A stretch of DNA of 64,000 bases from Sphingobium sp. OAS761 (lineage in GTDB: Bacteria; Pseudomonadota; Alphaproteobacteria; Sphingomonadales; Sphingomonadaceae). The notes under the pieces were generated by a model. The model had not been told where the DNA came from, did not search any database, and was given only the letters and a program-made list of their open reading frames with translations. Of the stretch, positions 53,916 to 62,416 are shown piece by piece (position 1 is the stretch's first letter; every line of letters starts with the position of its first letter). Made by a program: the position numbers and the translations under genes. The stretch is taken from NCBI RefSeq assembly GCF_024168485.1, contig NZ_JALJVY010000001.1, positions 124,001 through 188,000 on the forward strand. Reading direction: 5' to 3'.

Positions 53916-54353
53916 ATGGATAATCTCTATCTTTTCGCCATGCTTGCCGGAACGCGGGTGGCGGTCGAAGCCAGCGAGGTGGAGGCCGTCGTTCGCCTGT
54001 CCGACATCTCTCCGGTTCCTGGCATGGGCGCGCATGTCGCGGGCCTTTCCGCATTGCGCAGCCGGGTCCTGACCGTCGTCGACGTCGCCGCCCTTATCCA
54101 TGGCCGCGCCACTCCGGCACAGGAACGCGGGCTGGCGATCATCGCCAACATCAGCGGTCACAGCTACGGCCTGATGGTCGAGAGCGTTTCCGACATCTGC
54201 AACGTGCTTGAGGGCGAGTTGCCACTGCGCGGACAGATCGACCCGGCCTGGGCGCCATATGCCCGTGCGATAGTCGAATATGACGGCATGCCTTGGCTGC
54301 TTGTACCGCTGGCCCGCTTCATCGAGGGCGGTGGGCAGCAACAGGCTGCCTGA
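53916..54353 (+). CDS. cheW: chemotaxis coupling protein CheW
   Basis: The 145-residue product has the CheW double-barrel pattern: YLFAMLAGTRVAVEASEVEAVV, VPGMGAHVAGLSALRSRVLTVVD and RGLAIIANISGHSYGLMVESVSDI. CheW links receptors to CheA. It starts 3 bp after cheA. The conserved glycines are present. Confidence 0.9.
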   Translation: MDNLYLFAMLAGTRVAVEASEVEAVVRLSDISPVPGMGAHVAGLSALRSRVLTVVDVAALIHGRATPAQERGLAIIANISGHSYGLMVESVSDICNVLEGELPLRGQIDPAWAPYARAIVEYDGMPWLLVPLARFIEGGGQQQAA

Positions 54354-54369
54354 TTTAACCGCCTTGTTT

Positions 54370-54404
54370 ACCAAATACTTGGTTTTGCAGATTATCCCTG
54401 CAAA
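54370..54404. repeat. two inverted repeats between cheW and cheY
   Basis: ACCAA and TTGGT (54370-54383, 4-base loop) are followed by TTTGCAG and CTGCAAA (54384-54404, 7-base loop). No T-run follows. They lie in the 81-bp gap before cheY and could be an RNA-processing, attenuation or protein-binding site. Confidence 0.45.
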
Positions 54405-54434
54405 TCCGGGACGCAAGAACCAGAGGAATGTTTC

Positions 54435-54800
54435 ATGAAGAATTGCCTGGTCGTCGACGATTCGAAAGTCATCCGCAAGGTGGCGCGCCATATTCTCGAA
54501 TCGCTGGACCTGTCGGTGAGCGAAGCTGTCGACGGACAGGATGCCCTGTCCCAATGTCAGGCATCGCCGCCCGATGTCGTGCTGCTCGACTGGAACATGC
54601 CGGTGATGAGCGGCATGGAGTTTCTCCAGGCACTGTCGTCCGCGAGGATGGCGGCGCGCCCGAAAATCATCTTTTGTACCACGGAAAATGGCATCAGCCA
54701 TATCAAGGCCGCGGTAGAGGCGGGTGCCGACGAATATGTCATGAAACCGTTCGATCGCGAAACGCTGGAAAGCAAGCTGTCCATCGTTGGAGTCATCTAA
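54435..54800 (+). CDS. cheY: response regulator CheY
   Basis: The 121-residue single receiver domain has the acidic pair in LVVDDSKVIRKVA, the phospho-acceptor Asp52 in VVLLDWNMPVMSG, a Thr in IIFCTTENG and Lys in YVMKPFDRET. It carries the CheA signal to the flagellar motor. GAGGAATG precedes the start. Confidence 0.93.
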   Translation: MKNCLVVDDSKVIRKVARHILESLDLSVSEAVDGQDALSQCQASPPDVVLLDWNMPVMSGMEFLQALSSARMAARPKIIFCTTENGISHIKAAVEAGADEYVMKPFDRETLESKLSIVGVI

Positions 54801-54869
54801 CCCGGCAAGCTGCATGGCCTCCGCCCCCGGGGGTCCATATTCCTCGTCTCTTTTCGTGCAGAAAGCCGC

Positions 54870-55958
54870 ATGATGACCGCTACGGTGCCGATCATGACAA
54901 ATCACAACCGCGATCCGGAAGGGGTTCGCACGTTGGTCGTCGATGATTCGGTCGTCGTGCGGACGGTGATCGAACGCATTCTGAGCGCCGACCGACGTTT
55001 CAATGTGGTTCACAAGACCAACAGTGCCGAACAGGCGCTTGCCTATCTTGCGGGCAATCCCGTCGACCTGGTGCTTCTCGACATAGAATTGCCCGGACAA
55101 AGCGGCCTCGCCGCCTTGCCCGATATTCTGCGCGCGAGCGCCGGGGTGAAGGTCGTGATCCTGTCGGGCAAGTGCGATGAAGGAAGTGCCGCGGCGATCG
55201 AGGCCCTGGCGCTCGGCGCGAGCGACATCCTGTCCAAACCTGGCAGCGGCAGTTTCGGCGAACAATTTCCGCAGGCCCTGATCGATCGTCTCAACCGCCT
55301 TATCGAAGGCGGCCAGGCATCGGCGCCTGTTTCATCGTCGCGTCCCACGACGCCATGGTGCCGTCCGGCGACGGCGCCGCTCTCTTGCCTGGGCATTGGA
55401 GCATCGACCGGCGGCATCCATGCCCTTAGTCAATTATTCCAGGGCCTTCAGTCGCCGCTGGGCGTACCGGTTCTGTTGACGCAGCATTTGCCGCTCAGCT
55501 TCACGGTCTATTTCGCCCAGCAGCTTTCGCGCATGACCAGCCTGCGTGTCCGGGTCGCGGCGACCGGGGACCTGCTTGCACCCGACACCATATATGTCGC
55601 GCCCGGTGACGCCAATCTGCTGGTGCGCCGCGGCCTGCACGGGCGCGTGACGATCGCCCTCAACTCCGATCGAACGCCTGCCGGCAATCTGCCTGGAGTA
55701 GATCCCATGTTTACGAGTATGGCCGAAGTCTATGAGGATGGCGCGGCCGGAATCGTCCTTACCGGCATGGGACGCGACGGCACGGCGGGCGCGCGCGACA
55801 TCGTCGCAGGCGGAGGCTGGGTCGTTGCTCAGAATGAGGCCAGCAGCGTCGTATGGGGGATGCCGGGGTCGGTCGTGGCAGCGGGATTGAATTGCGCCAT
55901 CCTGGAACCGAGCGCGATCATGGATTTCGTGACCCGGCGCGGGCGGGCGGGCTTTTGA
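54870..55958 (+). CDS. cheB: chemotaxis glutamate methylesterase CheB
   Basis: The 362-residue product has a receiver domain (TLVVDDSVVVRTVIERIL, phospho-acceptor Asp71 in LVLLDIELPGQSG), a linker of about residues 140-175, and a methylesterase domain with catalytic Ser in GIGASTGGI, His in LTQHLPLSF and Asp in TGMGRDGTAGA. It removes methyl groups from receptors during adaptation. Its stop overlaps the cheR start by 1 base. Confidence 0.94.
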   Translation: MMTATVPIMTNHNRDPEGVRTLVVDDSVVVRTVIERILSADRRFNVVHKTNSAEQALAYLAGNPVDLVLLDIELPGQSGLAALPDILRASAGVKVVILSGKCDEGSAAAIEALALGASDILSKPGSGSFGEQFPQALIDRLNRLIEGGQASAPVSSSRPTTPWCRPATAPLSCLGIGASTGGIHALSQLFQGLQSPLGVPVLLTQHLPLSFTVYFAQQLSRMTSLRVRVAATGDLLAPDTIYVAPGDANLLVRRGLHGRVTIALNSDRTPAGNLPGVDPMFTSMAEVYEDGAAGIVLTGMGRDGTAGARDIVAGGGWVVAQNEASSVVWGMPGSVVAAGLNCAILEPSAIMDFVTRRGRAGF

Positions 55959-56839
55959 TGGTGCGGTCGTCCGTCGAAACCGACAGTGCGCTCGAAGGCG
56001 CTGCCCGTATTCTCGCGGGATTGCTGGAATCCCGCACCGGACAGGCCCTGACAGAGGCGCGCGCCTGGCGGATGGAGACGGCGCTACGGCCGGTGCTGCG
56101 GCAGCATGGCCTGGCGGACATAGACGCGCTGGTAAGCCGTTTGACGCGCAAGGGCGATGCGGCGCTGGAGCAGGCCGTGGTCGATGCGCTTCTGAACAAC
56201 GAAAGCAGTTTCTTTCGCGATTTCCAGATATTCGACATGATCCAGCGGCAAGTGCTGCCGCACATCCGGACCCAGCGCAAGGACCGCGTTCTGCGTATCT
56301 GGAGTGCCGGTTGCTCAACCGGGCAGGAGGCCTACTCGCTGGCGATATTGTTGCGCAACAAATGGCCGGAATGGGCCGGCTGGCGCATCGAGATACTGGC
56401 TACCGACATTTCCGCGCATGCTGTCGACCAGGCCCGTTCGGGCATCTTTTCCCAGATGGATGTTCAGCGCGGGCTTGCAGTGGGCGATCTGATCAAATGG
56501 TTCGAACCCCATGGAGATAATTGGCAGGCCAATTCGCATCTGCGGCGGATGATCGACTTCCGGCAGGATAATCTTTTCGATCCCACAGCCCCTGCGGGCA
56601 CATATGATCTGATCCTTTGTCGCAACGTCCTGCTCTATTTCAACAGGGAGCGGCGGCAGGCCGTGTTGAACCTGATCGCCCGGCATAGTCACGAGGGATC
56701 GATCCTCCTCATGGGGGCGGGCGAAACGCTGATCGGGCAAGGGGAAGAATTTGTCGCCCATGCCGAATTTCGTGGCGGCTATGTCAGGCAATCGCCGGCA
56801 TCCGCCCCGCCGCTCGGGCTGGCTCGCCGGGCGTTCTGA
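55958..56839 (+). CDS. cheR: chemotaxis protein methyltransferase CheR
   Basis: The 293-residue product has the N-terminal helical domain (VVDALLNNESSFFRD) and a SAM-binding domain (LRIWSAGCSTGQEAYSLAI, ILATDIS, FRQDNLFDP, LILCRNVLLYF). It methylates receptor glutamates in adaptation. It is the last clear che gene here; a 126-bp gap (56840-56965) to the amidase holds nothing I recognise. Confidence 0.94.
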   Translation: MVRSSVETDSALEGAARILAGLLESRTGQALTEARAWRMETALRPVLRQHGLADIDALVSRLTRKGDAALEQAVVDALLNNESSFFRDFQIFDMIQRQVLPHIRTQRKDRVLRIWSAGCSTGQEAYSLAILLRNKWPEWAGWRIEILATDISAHAVDQARSGIFSQMDVQRGLAVGDLIKWFEPHGDNWQANSHLRRMIDFRQDNLFDPTAPAGTYDLILCRNVLLYFNRERRQAVLNLIARHSHEGSILLMGAGETLIGQGEEFVAHAEFRGGYVRQSPASAPPLGLARRAF

Positions 56840-56965
56840 ACGCCTCATTTCCTCAGCCTGCTTGATTGCCGCGGCGCTGTCGGCCATTGTCGCATACGTC
56901 CGGCGCAACGCGGCGGGCCGAAAGGGCATGATGATCGAACAGCAGGCAGCGAACGGCCTTTCCCA

Positions 56966-57664
56966 ATGACCGACAGTCTCATGATCGAAAGACCTTCGCC
57001 AAATTTCGACGAGCGGCGGTCGCCCGTGTCCATGCTCGTGCTCCACTATACCGGCATGCCCGATGCGGCGAGTGCGATCGAATGGCTGGCGAACCCGGAA
57101 TCCAAGGTGTCGGCGCATTATGTCGTGACCGAGGACGGGCAGATCGTTCGCATGGTGGACGAGAGCAAGCGCGCCTGGCACGCGGGGCGATCACACTGGC
57201 GTGGCACCGACGACGTCAATTCCGCGAGCATCGGCATAGAGATTGTCAATCCCGGTCACGAATGGGGATATCGTCCCTTTCCTGACGCGCAGATGGGGGC
57301 GTTGATCCCCCTGATGCATGAAATCGTCCAAAGGCACGGGATCACACGCGGCAATATTGTTGGCCATAGCGACGTGGCGCCGGCACGCAAACTGGACCCG
57401 GGGGAGCTTTTTCCATGGGGACAACTGGCGCGGCTGCGCCTGGCGCTACCGCGTCCGACCAAGCATCTGATGGACCCGTTGTGGAGCGACAGCGCTTTCA
57501 TGCTGGCGCTTGAACGCTTCGGATACGACATCGCTGAGCCCGATGCTGCCGTGGTCGCATTCCAGCGGCGCTTTCGTCCGGAACTGATCGATGGCGTGAT
57601 CGATGGCGAATGCCGGGCGATCCTGCTGGCGCTGCTGCTGCCCAAACCGCAGGGCGATCAATAA
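56966..57664 (+). CDS. N-acetylmuramoyl-L-alanine amidase (AmpD/AmiD type) with peptidoglycan-binding domain
   Basis: The 232-residue product has an amidase-2 domain: zinc ligand His27 in MLVLHYTGMPD, KVSAHYVVTEDG, WHAGRSHW, SIGIEIVNPGHEWGY and GHSDVAPARKLDPGELFPW with the second and third zinc ligands. The C-terminal 60 residues look like a helical peptidoglycan-binding domain (FGYDIAEPDAAVVAFQRRFRPE). It cleaves the amide between MurNAc and the stem peptide; no signal peptide is seen, so an AmpD-like recycling role fits best. Confidence 0.9.
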   Translation: MTDSLMIERPSPNFDERRSPVSMLVLHYTGMPDAASAIEWLANPESKVSAHYVVTEDGQIVRMVDESKRAWHAGRSHWRGTDDVNSASIGIEIVNPGHEWGYRPFPDAQMGALIPLMHEIVQRHGITRGNIVGHSDVAPARKLDPGELFPWGQLARLRLALPRPTKHLMDPLWSDSAFMLALERFGYDIAEPDAAVVAFQRRFRPELIDGVIDGECRAILLALLLPKPQGDQ

Positions 57665-57704
57665 CCGGGATGACGACGCGCGCGCGACCCGCTATAGCGG
57701 CGGC

Positions 57705-58100
57705 GCCAGAGGGTCGGGCGGCCGCGGCGTGGCGGGTAACTTCCACGGCGAGGAAAGTCCGGGCTTCACGAAATGACGGTGCCGGCTAACGGCCGGCTGG
57801 AGCGATCCAAGGGACAGTGCAACAGAAAGCAGGTCGCGCAGGTTTCGACCCCGCGAAATTGAAAGGGTGCGGTAAGAGCGCACCGCGCCCCCGGCAACGG
57901 GTGGCGGCACGGTAAACCCCACCGGAAGCAAGACCGAATAGGGGCGGCGCGCAGCGGGTTCGCAAGGACCGGCTGCTAGGCATGTTTCGGCCGAGACCGC
58001 CCGGGTTGGTTGCTGGAGGAACGGAGCGATCCGTTCCCTAGAGGAATGGCCGCCCATCCCCGAAAGGGGTGGACAGAACCCGGCTTACAGACCCTCTGGC
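57705..58100 (+). ncRNA. rnpB: RNase P RNA (class A)
   Basis: The 5' and 3' ends pair perfectly over 10 bp (57705-57714 with 58091-58100). Conserved blocks are visible: GAGGAAAGTCCGGGC after the P2-P3 region near 57750, AGGGACAGTGCAACAGAAAGC near 57811 (given by key bases ACAG, AACAGA), GGTAAGAGCGCACCG and the terminal GACAGAACCCGGCTTACAG. The length of 396 bases fits. This is the catalytic RNA that matures tRNA 5' ends. Confidence 0.96.
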
Positions 58101-58167
58101 ATAGCCGTGTTGCAAAAAGCGACCGGATGGGCTGGCGCTCGACGCGCCAAATCCCTAATCTTGCTGC

Positions 58168-58716
58168 ATGGCACGCAATCGGCGATCTGACGACTGGGGA
58201 TTTCCCCGCTGGCGCAGCTATGGCTCCGCGCGCGAGGCACAGCAGGTGCGGCTGTGCGACCGGCACGGGTGCGACCGTCCGGGCGATTGCCCCGCACCAA
58301 AATCGCCCAACAGTAGGGAGCGCTGGTATTTCTGCGCCGACCATGCTGCGGAATATAATCGTAACTGGGACTATTTTCAGGGCCTGGACGAGGAAGACCG
58401 GGCGCGGCGCGCGCATGACGAACGGCGCGACGCGGGGGGCTATCAGTCCAGCGCCTATCATGGCTGGGGCGGGCCGGGCGACGGTAGCCGATCACGCGAT
58501 GAACTGCATGCGCTCAAGGCACTGGAACTCGAGGATGACGCCGATTTCGAGGCGGTGAAGCGCAACTGGCGCCGCCTGGCCAAGGAAAATCATCCGGACG
58601 TCAAACCCGGAGACGCGCAGGCGGCGGTGCGCTTCCAGACGATTCAGGCCGCCTATGAAGTGCTGCGCGCGGCCGAAGAACGGCGAACCTGGAAGCCGCG
58701 CGACATGGCGGAGTGA
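58168..58716 (+). CDS. J-domain protein with N-terminal Cys/His-rich segment
   Basis: The 182-residue product ends in a J domain (HALKALELEDDADFEAVKRNWRRLAKENHPDVKPG) with the HPD motif. That is reversed compared with DnaJ, where the J domain is first. The N-terminal 70 residues carry CDRHGCDRPGDC and FCADHAAEYN, which may bind zinc. J-domain proteins stimulate Hsp70; the client is unknown. It follows rnpB by 67 bases. Confidence 0.85.
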   Translation: MARNRRSDDWGFPRWRSYGSAREAQQVRLCDRHGCDRPGDCPAPKSPNSRERWYFCADHAAEYNRNWDYFQGLDEEDRARRAHDERRDAGGYQSSAYHGWGGPGDGSRSRDELHALKALELEDDADFEAVKRNWRRLAKENHPDVKPGDAQAAVRFQTIQAAYEVLRAAEERRTWKPRDMAE

Positions 58717-58738
58717 CTGGCGCAGTGACGTGGCAGCC

Positions 58739-59044
58739 GTGAAAGATCATGTTCGTTCCAACTGGCAGAATGCCGTGCTGGTGTGTCGCAAATGCTCGAA
58801 GAAAATGGACGGCGGTTTCGGCGTGGACGGCAGCCAGCGTTTGGCCAAGGTGCTGCGCAGGCACCTGACGCTCGGCAAGGGGCGCAAGGCGGCGGCGGGC
58901 ATCGTTGAGGTGAATTGTCTGGGCGTCTGTCCCAAGGGCGCGGTGACAGTGGTAAATGGAGCGCGCGCGCGGGAATGGCTGTTGGTGCGCCCGGATGCGG
59001 ATCTGGACGAACTGGCCGAAATGCTGGACCTCCCCTCGACCTGA
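58739..59044 (+). CDS. (2Fe-2S) ferredoxin-like thioredoxin-fold protein
   Basis: The 101-residue product has VLVCRKCSKKMDGGFG and VNCLGVCPKGAVTVV, a Cys-x2-Cys and Cys-x3-Cys set resembling thioredoxin-fold 2Fe-2S ferredoxins. It might carry electrons or sense redox state. The GTG at 58739 is chosen, with GTG 58730 as an alternative. It lies 22 bp after the J-domain gene. Confidence 0.75.
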   Translation: MKDHVRSNWQNAVLVCRKCSKKMDGGFGVDGSQRLAKVLRRHLTLGKGRKAAAGIVEVNCLGVCPKGAVTVVNGARAREWLLVRPDADLDELAEMLDLPST

Positions 59045-59049
59045 TATCG

Positions 59050-59067
59050 TTAACAGCTTTGTTACCA
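59050..59067 (+). promoter_or_regulatory. possible imperfect CtrA site upstream of the receptor pair
   Basis: GTTAAC, then TTAC after an 8-base spacing, resembles the CtrA consensus but has the wrong spacing and one mismatch. It lies about 25 bases before the small membrane-protein gene next to the receptor. I give it low weight. Confidence 0.2.
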
Positions 59068-59088
59068 TCTGTGCCGTATCGGGATGGA

Positions 59089-59400
59089 ATGACTATCCGT
59101 TGGCCATTCGGAACGATTTTGCCGCTTATCCTGCAATGCGGGCTCATTCTCTTGGGCATGGTCGCGCTCTACGTCGTTCCGCCAGCCGAAGGGCTGATGT
59201 TGCTTGTTCCGATCACGCAGAATAGTCGCGCGTGGCTTGCCAGCGAAGCGGTTGCACATGGTGCGCGGCTGGTCGCCGCCGGGCCATGGGCCGGGACGCT
59301 GGTCGTCGAGGGGCGGCGTGATCGGATCGGCGGGCCGATGCTGCGCAGGGGGGTGATCGCGATCGGCGCCCGTGCCACGGCATGTGGAGAACCCGGCTGA
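59089..59400 (+). CDS. small membrane-anchored protein next to the receptor, function unknown
   Basis: The 103-residue product has one hydrophobic helix ([20 protein letters not shown]; residues 9-28) followed by an extracytoplasmic or cytoplasmic tail with [18 protein letters not shown]. No named family is evident. Its stop overlaps the receptor start (TGATG), so it is probably translated with the receptor and may work with it. Confidence 0.6.
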   Translation: MTIRWPFGTILPLILQCGLILLGMVALYVVPPAEGLMLLVPITQNSRAWLASEAVAHGARLVAAGPWAGTLVVEGRRDRIGGPMLRRGVIAIGARATACGEPG

Positions 59401-60935
59401 TGGTTTCGATGTCGAGCCTGGACCGTCTGCGCTTGCAGGGACTGCGCATATTGCTGCTGGGCAACTGGCTCGGCAGCGGCGTGCTGGGGCTGGTCGCCTG
59501 GTGGTCCGGACATGCGGATGGCTGGATGGTGCTGCTCCTGTCCGTCCTTGCGAACATGACGCCGACTCTGATGGTGCTGCGCCAGAAGCGCGACCTGGAG
59601 GTGCGCCTCGTCTTCGGCACGCTGGCCGCGCTCCAGCCGGCGCTCGGCGTTTTCCTGTTGTCGGGCGATGCCTGGCAGATGGATGGCCACATGTTTTTCT
59701 TCGTGGCGCTGGCGGGGCTGGCGCTGCTGTATGACTGGCGCCCGATCGTGCTGGCGTCGGCGCTGGTGGCGCTCCACCATCTGGCGCTCGACCTGCTGAT
59801 GCCGGCCTGGGTTTTTTCGAGCCGCAGCAATTTGGGCCGGGTTGCGATTCACGCTGTGGCGGTGGTGCTCCAGGCGGGAGTCCTGTGCTATCTCGCAGTT
59901 CGGCTCCGATCGATGCTGGTGGCGCTGGAACGGCATGTGGACGATGCCGCCAGGCTGGCGAAAGAAGCGCAGGATGGACGCCAGATAGCGGAAGCGGCGG
60001 TTGAAGCAGCGCGCGAAGCGGCCAGGCGAGAGGATATCGCGCAGCAGGAACGGGCGCGCGAAAGGGCGCGGATGGCCGACGAGCGGAGAAACGCGACCCA
60101 AATGCTGGCCGCGGAATTTCGTCAGTCCATAGCGGACGCCGTAAGCATCGTCAGCGCGGCGACCGCCGACCTGGAGGCATCCGCCCAGTCGCTCAACGAC
60201 GTGGCCCGACGAGCGAGCGTCGGGACCGACGATACGGTCGCTGCGGCCGAGCAGTCGTCGGCCCGGGCGGTGCAACTTGCGCAGCAGATCGAGCAGCTTT
60301 CCCAATCCATCACTGCGATCGCCGGTGCCGCCCATCAGCAGGCCACGCTGGGCGGCGAAGCGCAACGCAAGTCGAGCGCCGGCCATATGGCGATGCAGGA
60401 CATGGCGATCCGGGCGGCATCCATCACGGGCTTTGCCGGTTCCATCACCGATATCGCATCGCGCACCAACCTGCTGGCGCTCAATGCCACGATTGAAGCT
60501 GCGCGGGCGGGGGAAGTCGGCAGGGGCTTCGCCGTCGTCGCGCACGAAGTGAAACAACTGGCCGGCCAGGCGGCCAGCGCCACGGGCGAAATTCAATCGC
60601 TGGCACTTTCCGCTCAACATGGGGCCGGCGTTGCACAGGGCGCCTTGTCCGATGTGGCAGGCGCGGTGGCCGAACTGGCCGAGGCGGCCGACGCAATCCA
60701 GCGGGCCGTGGCGGATCAGCGTGATGCGACCCGTGCGATCGGAAACACCGCGCGCGATACGGCGCGCGACGCGACACAGATGGCGGAACGGGTCGAACAG
60801 GTGGCTGATATGGCGCGCAGCACCGAAAGCCTGTCCGATCGGGTGTCGAGCGCCGCTTCCGATCTTTCGCGCACGGCGCAGTTGCTACGCGGTGCAGCTG
60901 ATCGCTTCATCATGCAGATGGAAGAAGCAGCGTGA
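59400..60935 (+). CDS. methyl-accepting chemotaxis protein with six membrane helices
   Basis: The 511-residue product has about six membrane helices in residues 15-180 and no large periplasmic ligand domain or HAMP domain. A cytoplasmic coiled coil follows (about 185-240), then a signalling domain with the receptor tip [38 protein letters not shown]. Such receptors sense membrane- or cytoplasm-related signals. It is 2.6 kb downstream of the che operon and probably feeds it. ATG 59400 gives a one-base overlap with the preceding gene; ATG 59409 is possible. Confidence 0.88.
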   Translation: MVSMSSLDRLRLQGLRILLLGNWLGSGVLGLVAWWSGHADGWMVLLLSVLANMTPTLMVLRQKRDLEVRLVFGTLAALQPALGVFLLSGDAWQMDGHMFFFVALAGLALLYDWRPIVLASALVALHHLALDLLMPAWVFSSRSNLGRVAIHAVAVVLQAGVLCYLAVRLRSMLVALERHVDDAARLAKEAQDGRQIAEAAVEAAREAARREDIAQQERARERARMADERRNATQMLAAEFRQSIADAVSIVSAATADLEASAQSLNDVARRASVGTDDTVAAAEQSSARAVQLAQQIEQLSQSITAIAGAAHQQATLGGEAQRKSSAGHMAMQDMAIRAASITGFAGSITDIASRTNLLALNATIEAARAGEVGRGFAVVAHEVKQLAGQAASATGEIQSLALSAQHGAGVAQGALSDVAGAVAELAEAADAIQRAVADQRDATRAIGNTARDTARDATQMAERVEQVADMARSTESLSDRVSSAASDLSRTAQLLRGAADRFIMQMEEAA

Positions 60936-60943
60936 CGTGATAA

Positions 60944-60975
60944 GGGCGGCGCCTTACGCCGCCGCCCCTTTTATT
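60944..60975. terminator. Rho-independent terminator between the receptor and sodB
   Basis: GGGCGGCG (60944-60951) pairs with CGCCGCCC (60960-60967) and is followed by C and TTTTATT. It ends the receptor transcript; on the other strand the run is weaker, so it may partly serve sodB. Confidence 0.75.
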
Positions 60976-60985
60976 CTCGTTGTTA

Positions 60986-61600
60986 TCAGGCCGGCTGATC
61001 GGCGCGGCTTACGCCTTCCCCGTCCAGGTTCAGGGCCGCGAAATCCCAGTTGATCGCTTCCTTGAGAACCCGTTCCGCATAGTTGGGGCGGGCGTTGCGA
61101 TAGTCGATATAATAGGCATGTTCCCACACATCGAGGATCAGCAGCGGCGCATGGCCATCATGTGCGACCGGCGTGTCGGCGTCGTGATAGCTGGTCACTT
61201 CAAGCTTGCCGTCCTTCAGGACAAGCGCTGCCCAACCGCTGGCGAAATGGCCCACGGCCTCCGCCTTCAGCTTGTCGATCAGTGCGTCAACGGACCCGAA
61301 CGCTTCCTCGATCTTCGCGAGCAGGTCGCCGGTCGGCGCTGTTTTTGTGGGCGAGAGCGAGTTCCAGTAGAAGGTGTGGTTCCAGATCTGGCCCACCTGG
61401 TTGAACAGGCCGCCCTTGGACGATTTGATGAGTTCGACCAGCGACTTGCCCTGAAGGCTCGCATCGGCGGCGACCAGTTCATTGGCCTTTACCACATAGG
61501 CGTTGTGATGCTTGCCATGGTGATAGTCGAAGGTTTCGGCGGACAATATGTCGCCGAAGGCATCCTTGGCATAGGGCAGATCGGGCAGAACGAAGGCCAT
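60986..61600 (-). CDS. sodB: superoxide dismutase, Fe type
   Basis: SodB converts superoxide to peroxide and oxygen. The 204-residue product has the iron ligands His27 (TFDYHHGKHHNAYV), a second His in IWNHTFYWNSL, and Asp and His in DVWEHAYYIDYRNARPNY. Gln in the FeSOD position and AALVLKDGKLEV support an iron or cambialistic form. It has its own terminator side at 60944-60975. Confidence 0.96.
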   Translation of the reverse strand: MAFVLPDLPYAKDAFGDILSAETFDYHHGKHHNAYVVKANELVAADASLQGKSLVELIKSSKGGLFNQVGQIWNHTFYWNSLSPTKTAPTGDLLAKIEEAFGSVDALIDKLKAEAVGHFASGWAALVLKDGKLEVTSYHDADTPVAHDGHAPLLILDVWEHAYYIDYRNARPNYAERVLKEAINWDFAALNLDGEGVSRADQPA

Positions 61601-61762
61601 GGTGCTACTCCTCGGGAATATGTTGGGAACGGCGGCTCAACGGTTGGAACTGCCGCTTTGTTCAATGATCGGGACATGGCTGCAAGCCGGCCGCCCCTCC
61701 CATATGCGCACGGCGGCAGGGATTGAAAGGGGGATATGCCTATTGCGAAACGATCTCAGAAA

Positions 61763-62416
61763 TTAGCCTTGCGGCGGGGTCGTCTCGCCGATCTCTTCGG
61801 ATGCGGGCTCCTCGCCCAGCGACAGGCCGTGGCGCATCAGCATCGGGATGTTGGCCGCGGCGAAGACGACAGACACGATCGTGACTCCCCACACCTTGAC
61901 CGCCAGCCAGGCGTCGAAGCTCATCGATCGCCGCATCGCTTCATTGGCGATAGCCATGGCGACGAAGAAAATCGCCCAGTTGCGCGACAGTTTCAGCCAG
62001 CCTTCGTGCGTCAGGCCGTCATAGGCGGCCTGAAGCAGATATTTGAGCAGCGGCTGGCCACGCATCAGGCCCGCAAACAGCATCAGCGCGAAAAAGGCGT
62101 AGATGATGGTGGGCTTCAACTGGATGAAGCGCTGGTCGTGAAAATAGATGGTCAGGCCGCCGAAAAAGAGGATCAGCAAAGCCGAGAGCCACAGCATCGG
62201 CGACACGCGGCCCAGCTTCACCTTCGACACGACGACGGCCACGATGATGGACAGCATGAACGCGGCCGTGCCGAACGTCATCGCCGTGATGGGATTGGCC
62301 GCCCCCCAGAACCAGCCGGCACCCTTGTAGGTCAGGAAAAAGACGAGCAGCGGGCCGAAATCGAGCGCCAGGCTGAGCGTACCGTTATGGGCGGGCTTCC
62401 CGGCGTCAGCGGGCAT
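61763..62416 (-). CDS. YciB/septation protein A family membrane protein
   Basis: The 217-residue product has five or six membrane helices. Family marks: LALDFGPLLVFFLTYKGAG, FGTAAFMLSIIVAVVVSK, GGLTIYFHDQRFIQLKPTIIY and RNWAIFFVAMAIANEAMRRS. YciB proteins affect cell envelope synthesis and septation. Its ATG at 62416 overlaps the ftsY stop by 11 bases, so it is translated with ftsY. The gap to sodB (61601-61762) holds no gene. Confidence 0.92.
   Translation of the reverse strand: MPADAGKPAHNGTLSLALDFGPLLVFFLTYKGAGWFWGAANPITAMTFGTAAFMLSIIVAVVVSKVKLGRVSPMLWLSALLILFFGGLTIYFHDQRFIQLKPTIIYAFFALMLFAGLMRGQPLLKYLLQAAYDGLTHEGWLKLSRNWAIFFVAMAIANEAMRRSMSFDAWLAVKVWGVTIVSVVFAAANIPMLMRHGLSLGEEPASEEIGETTPPQG

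Noticed and set aside
54356..54372. CtrA site between cheW and cheY
   Set aside because: TTAA is present but the second half is TTAC at a 9-base spacing, too far from TTAA-N7-TTAA.
51612..55265. A 1217-codon open frame on the minus strand across the che genes
   Set aside because: It is antiparallel to clear cheA, cheW, cheY and cheB genes. High GC codon bias leaves the opposite strand open; the translation has no recognisable domain.
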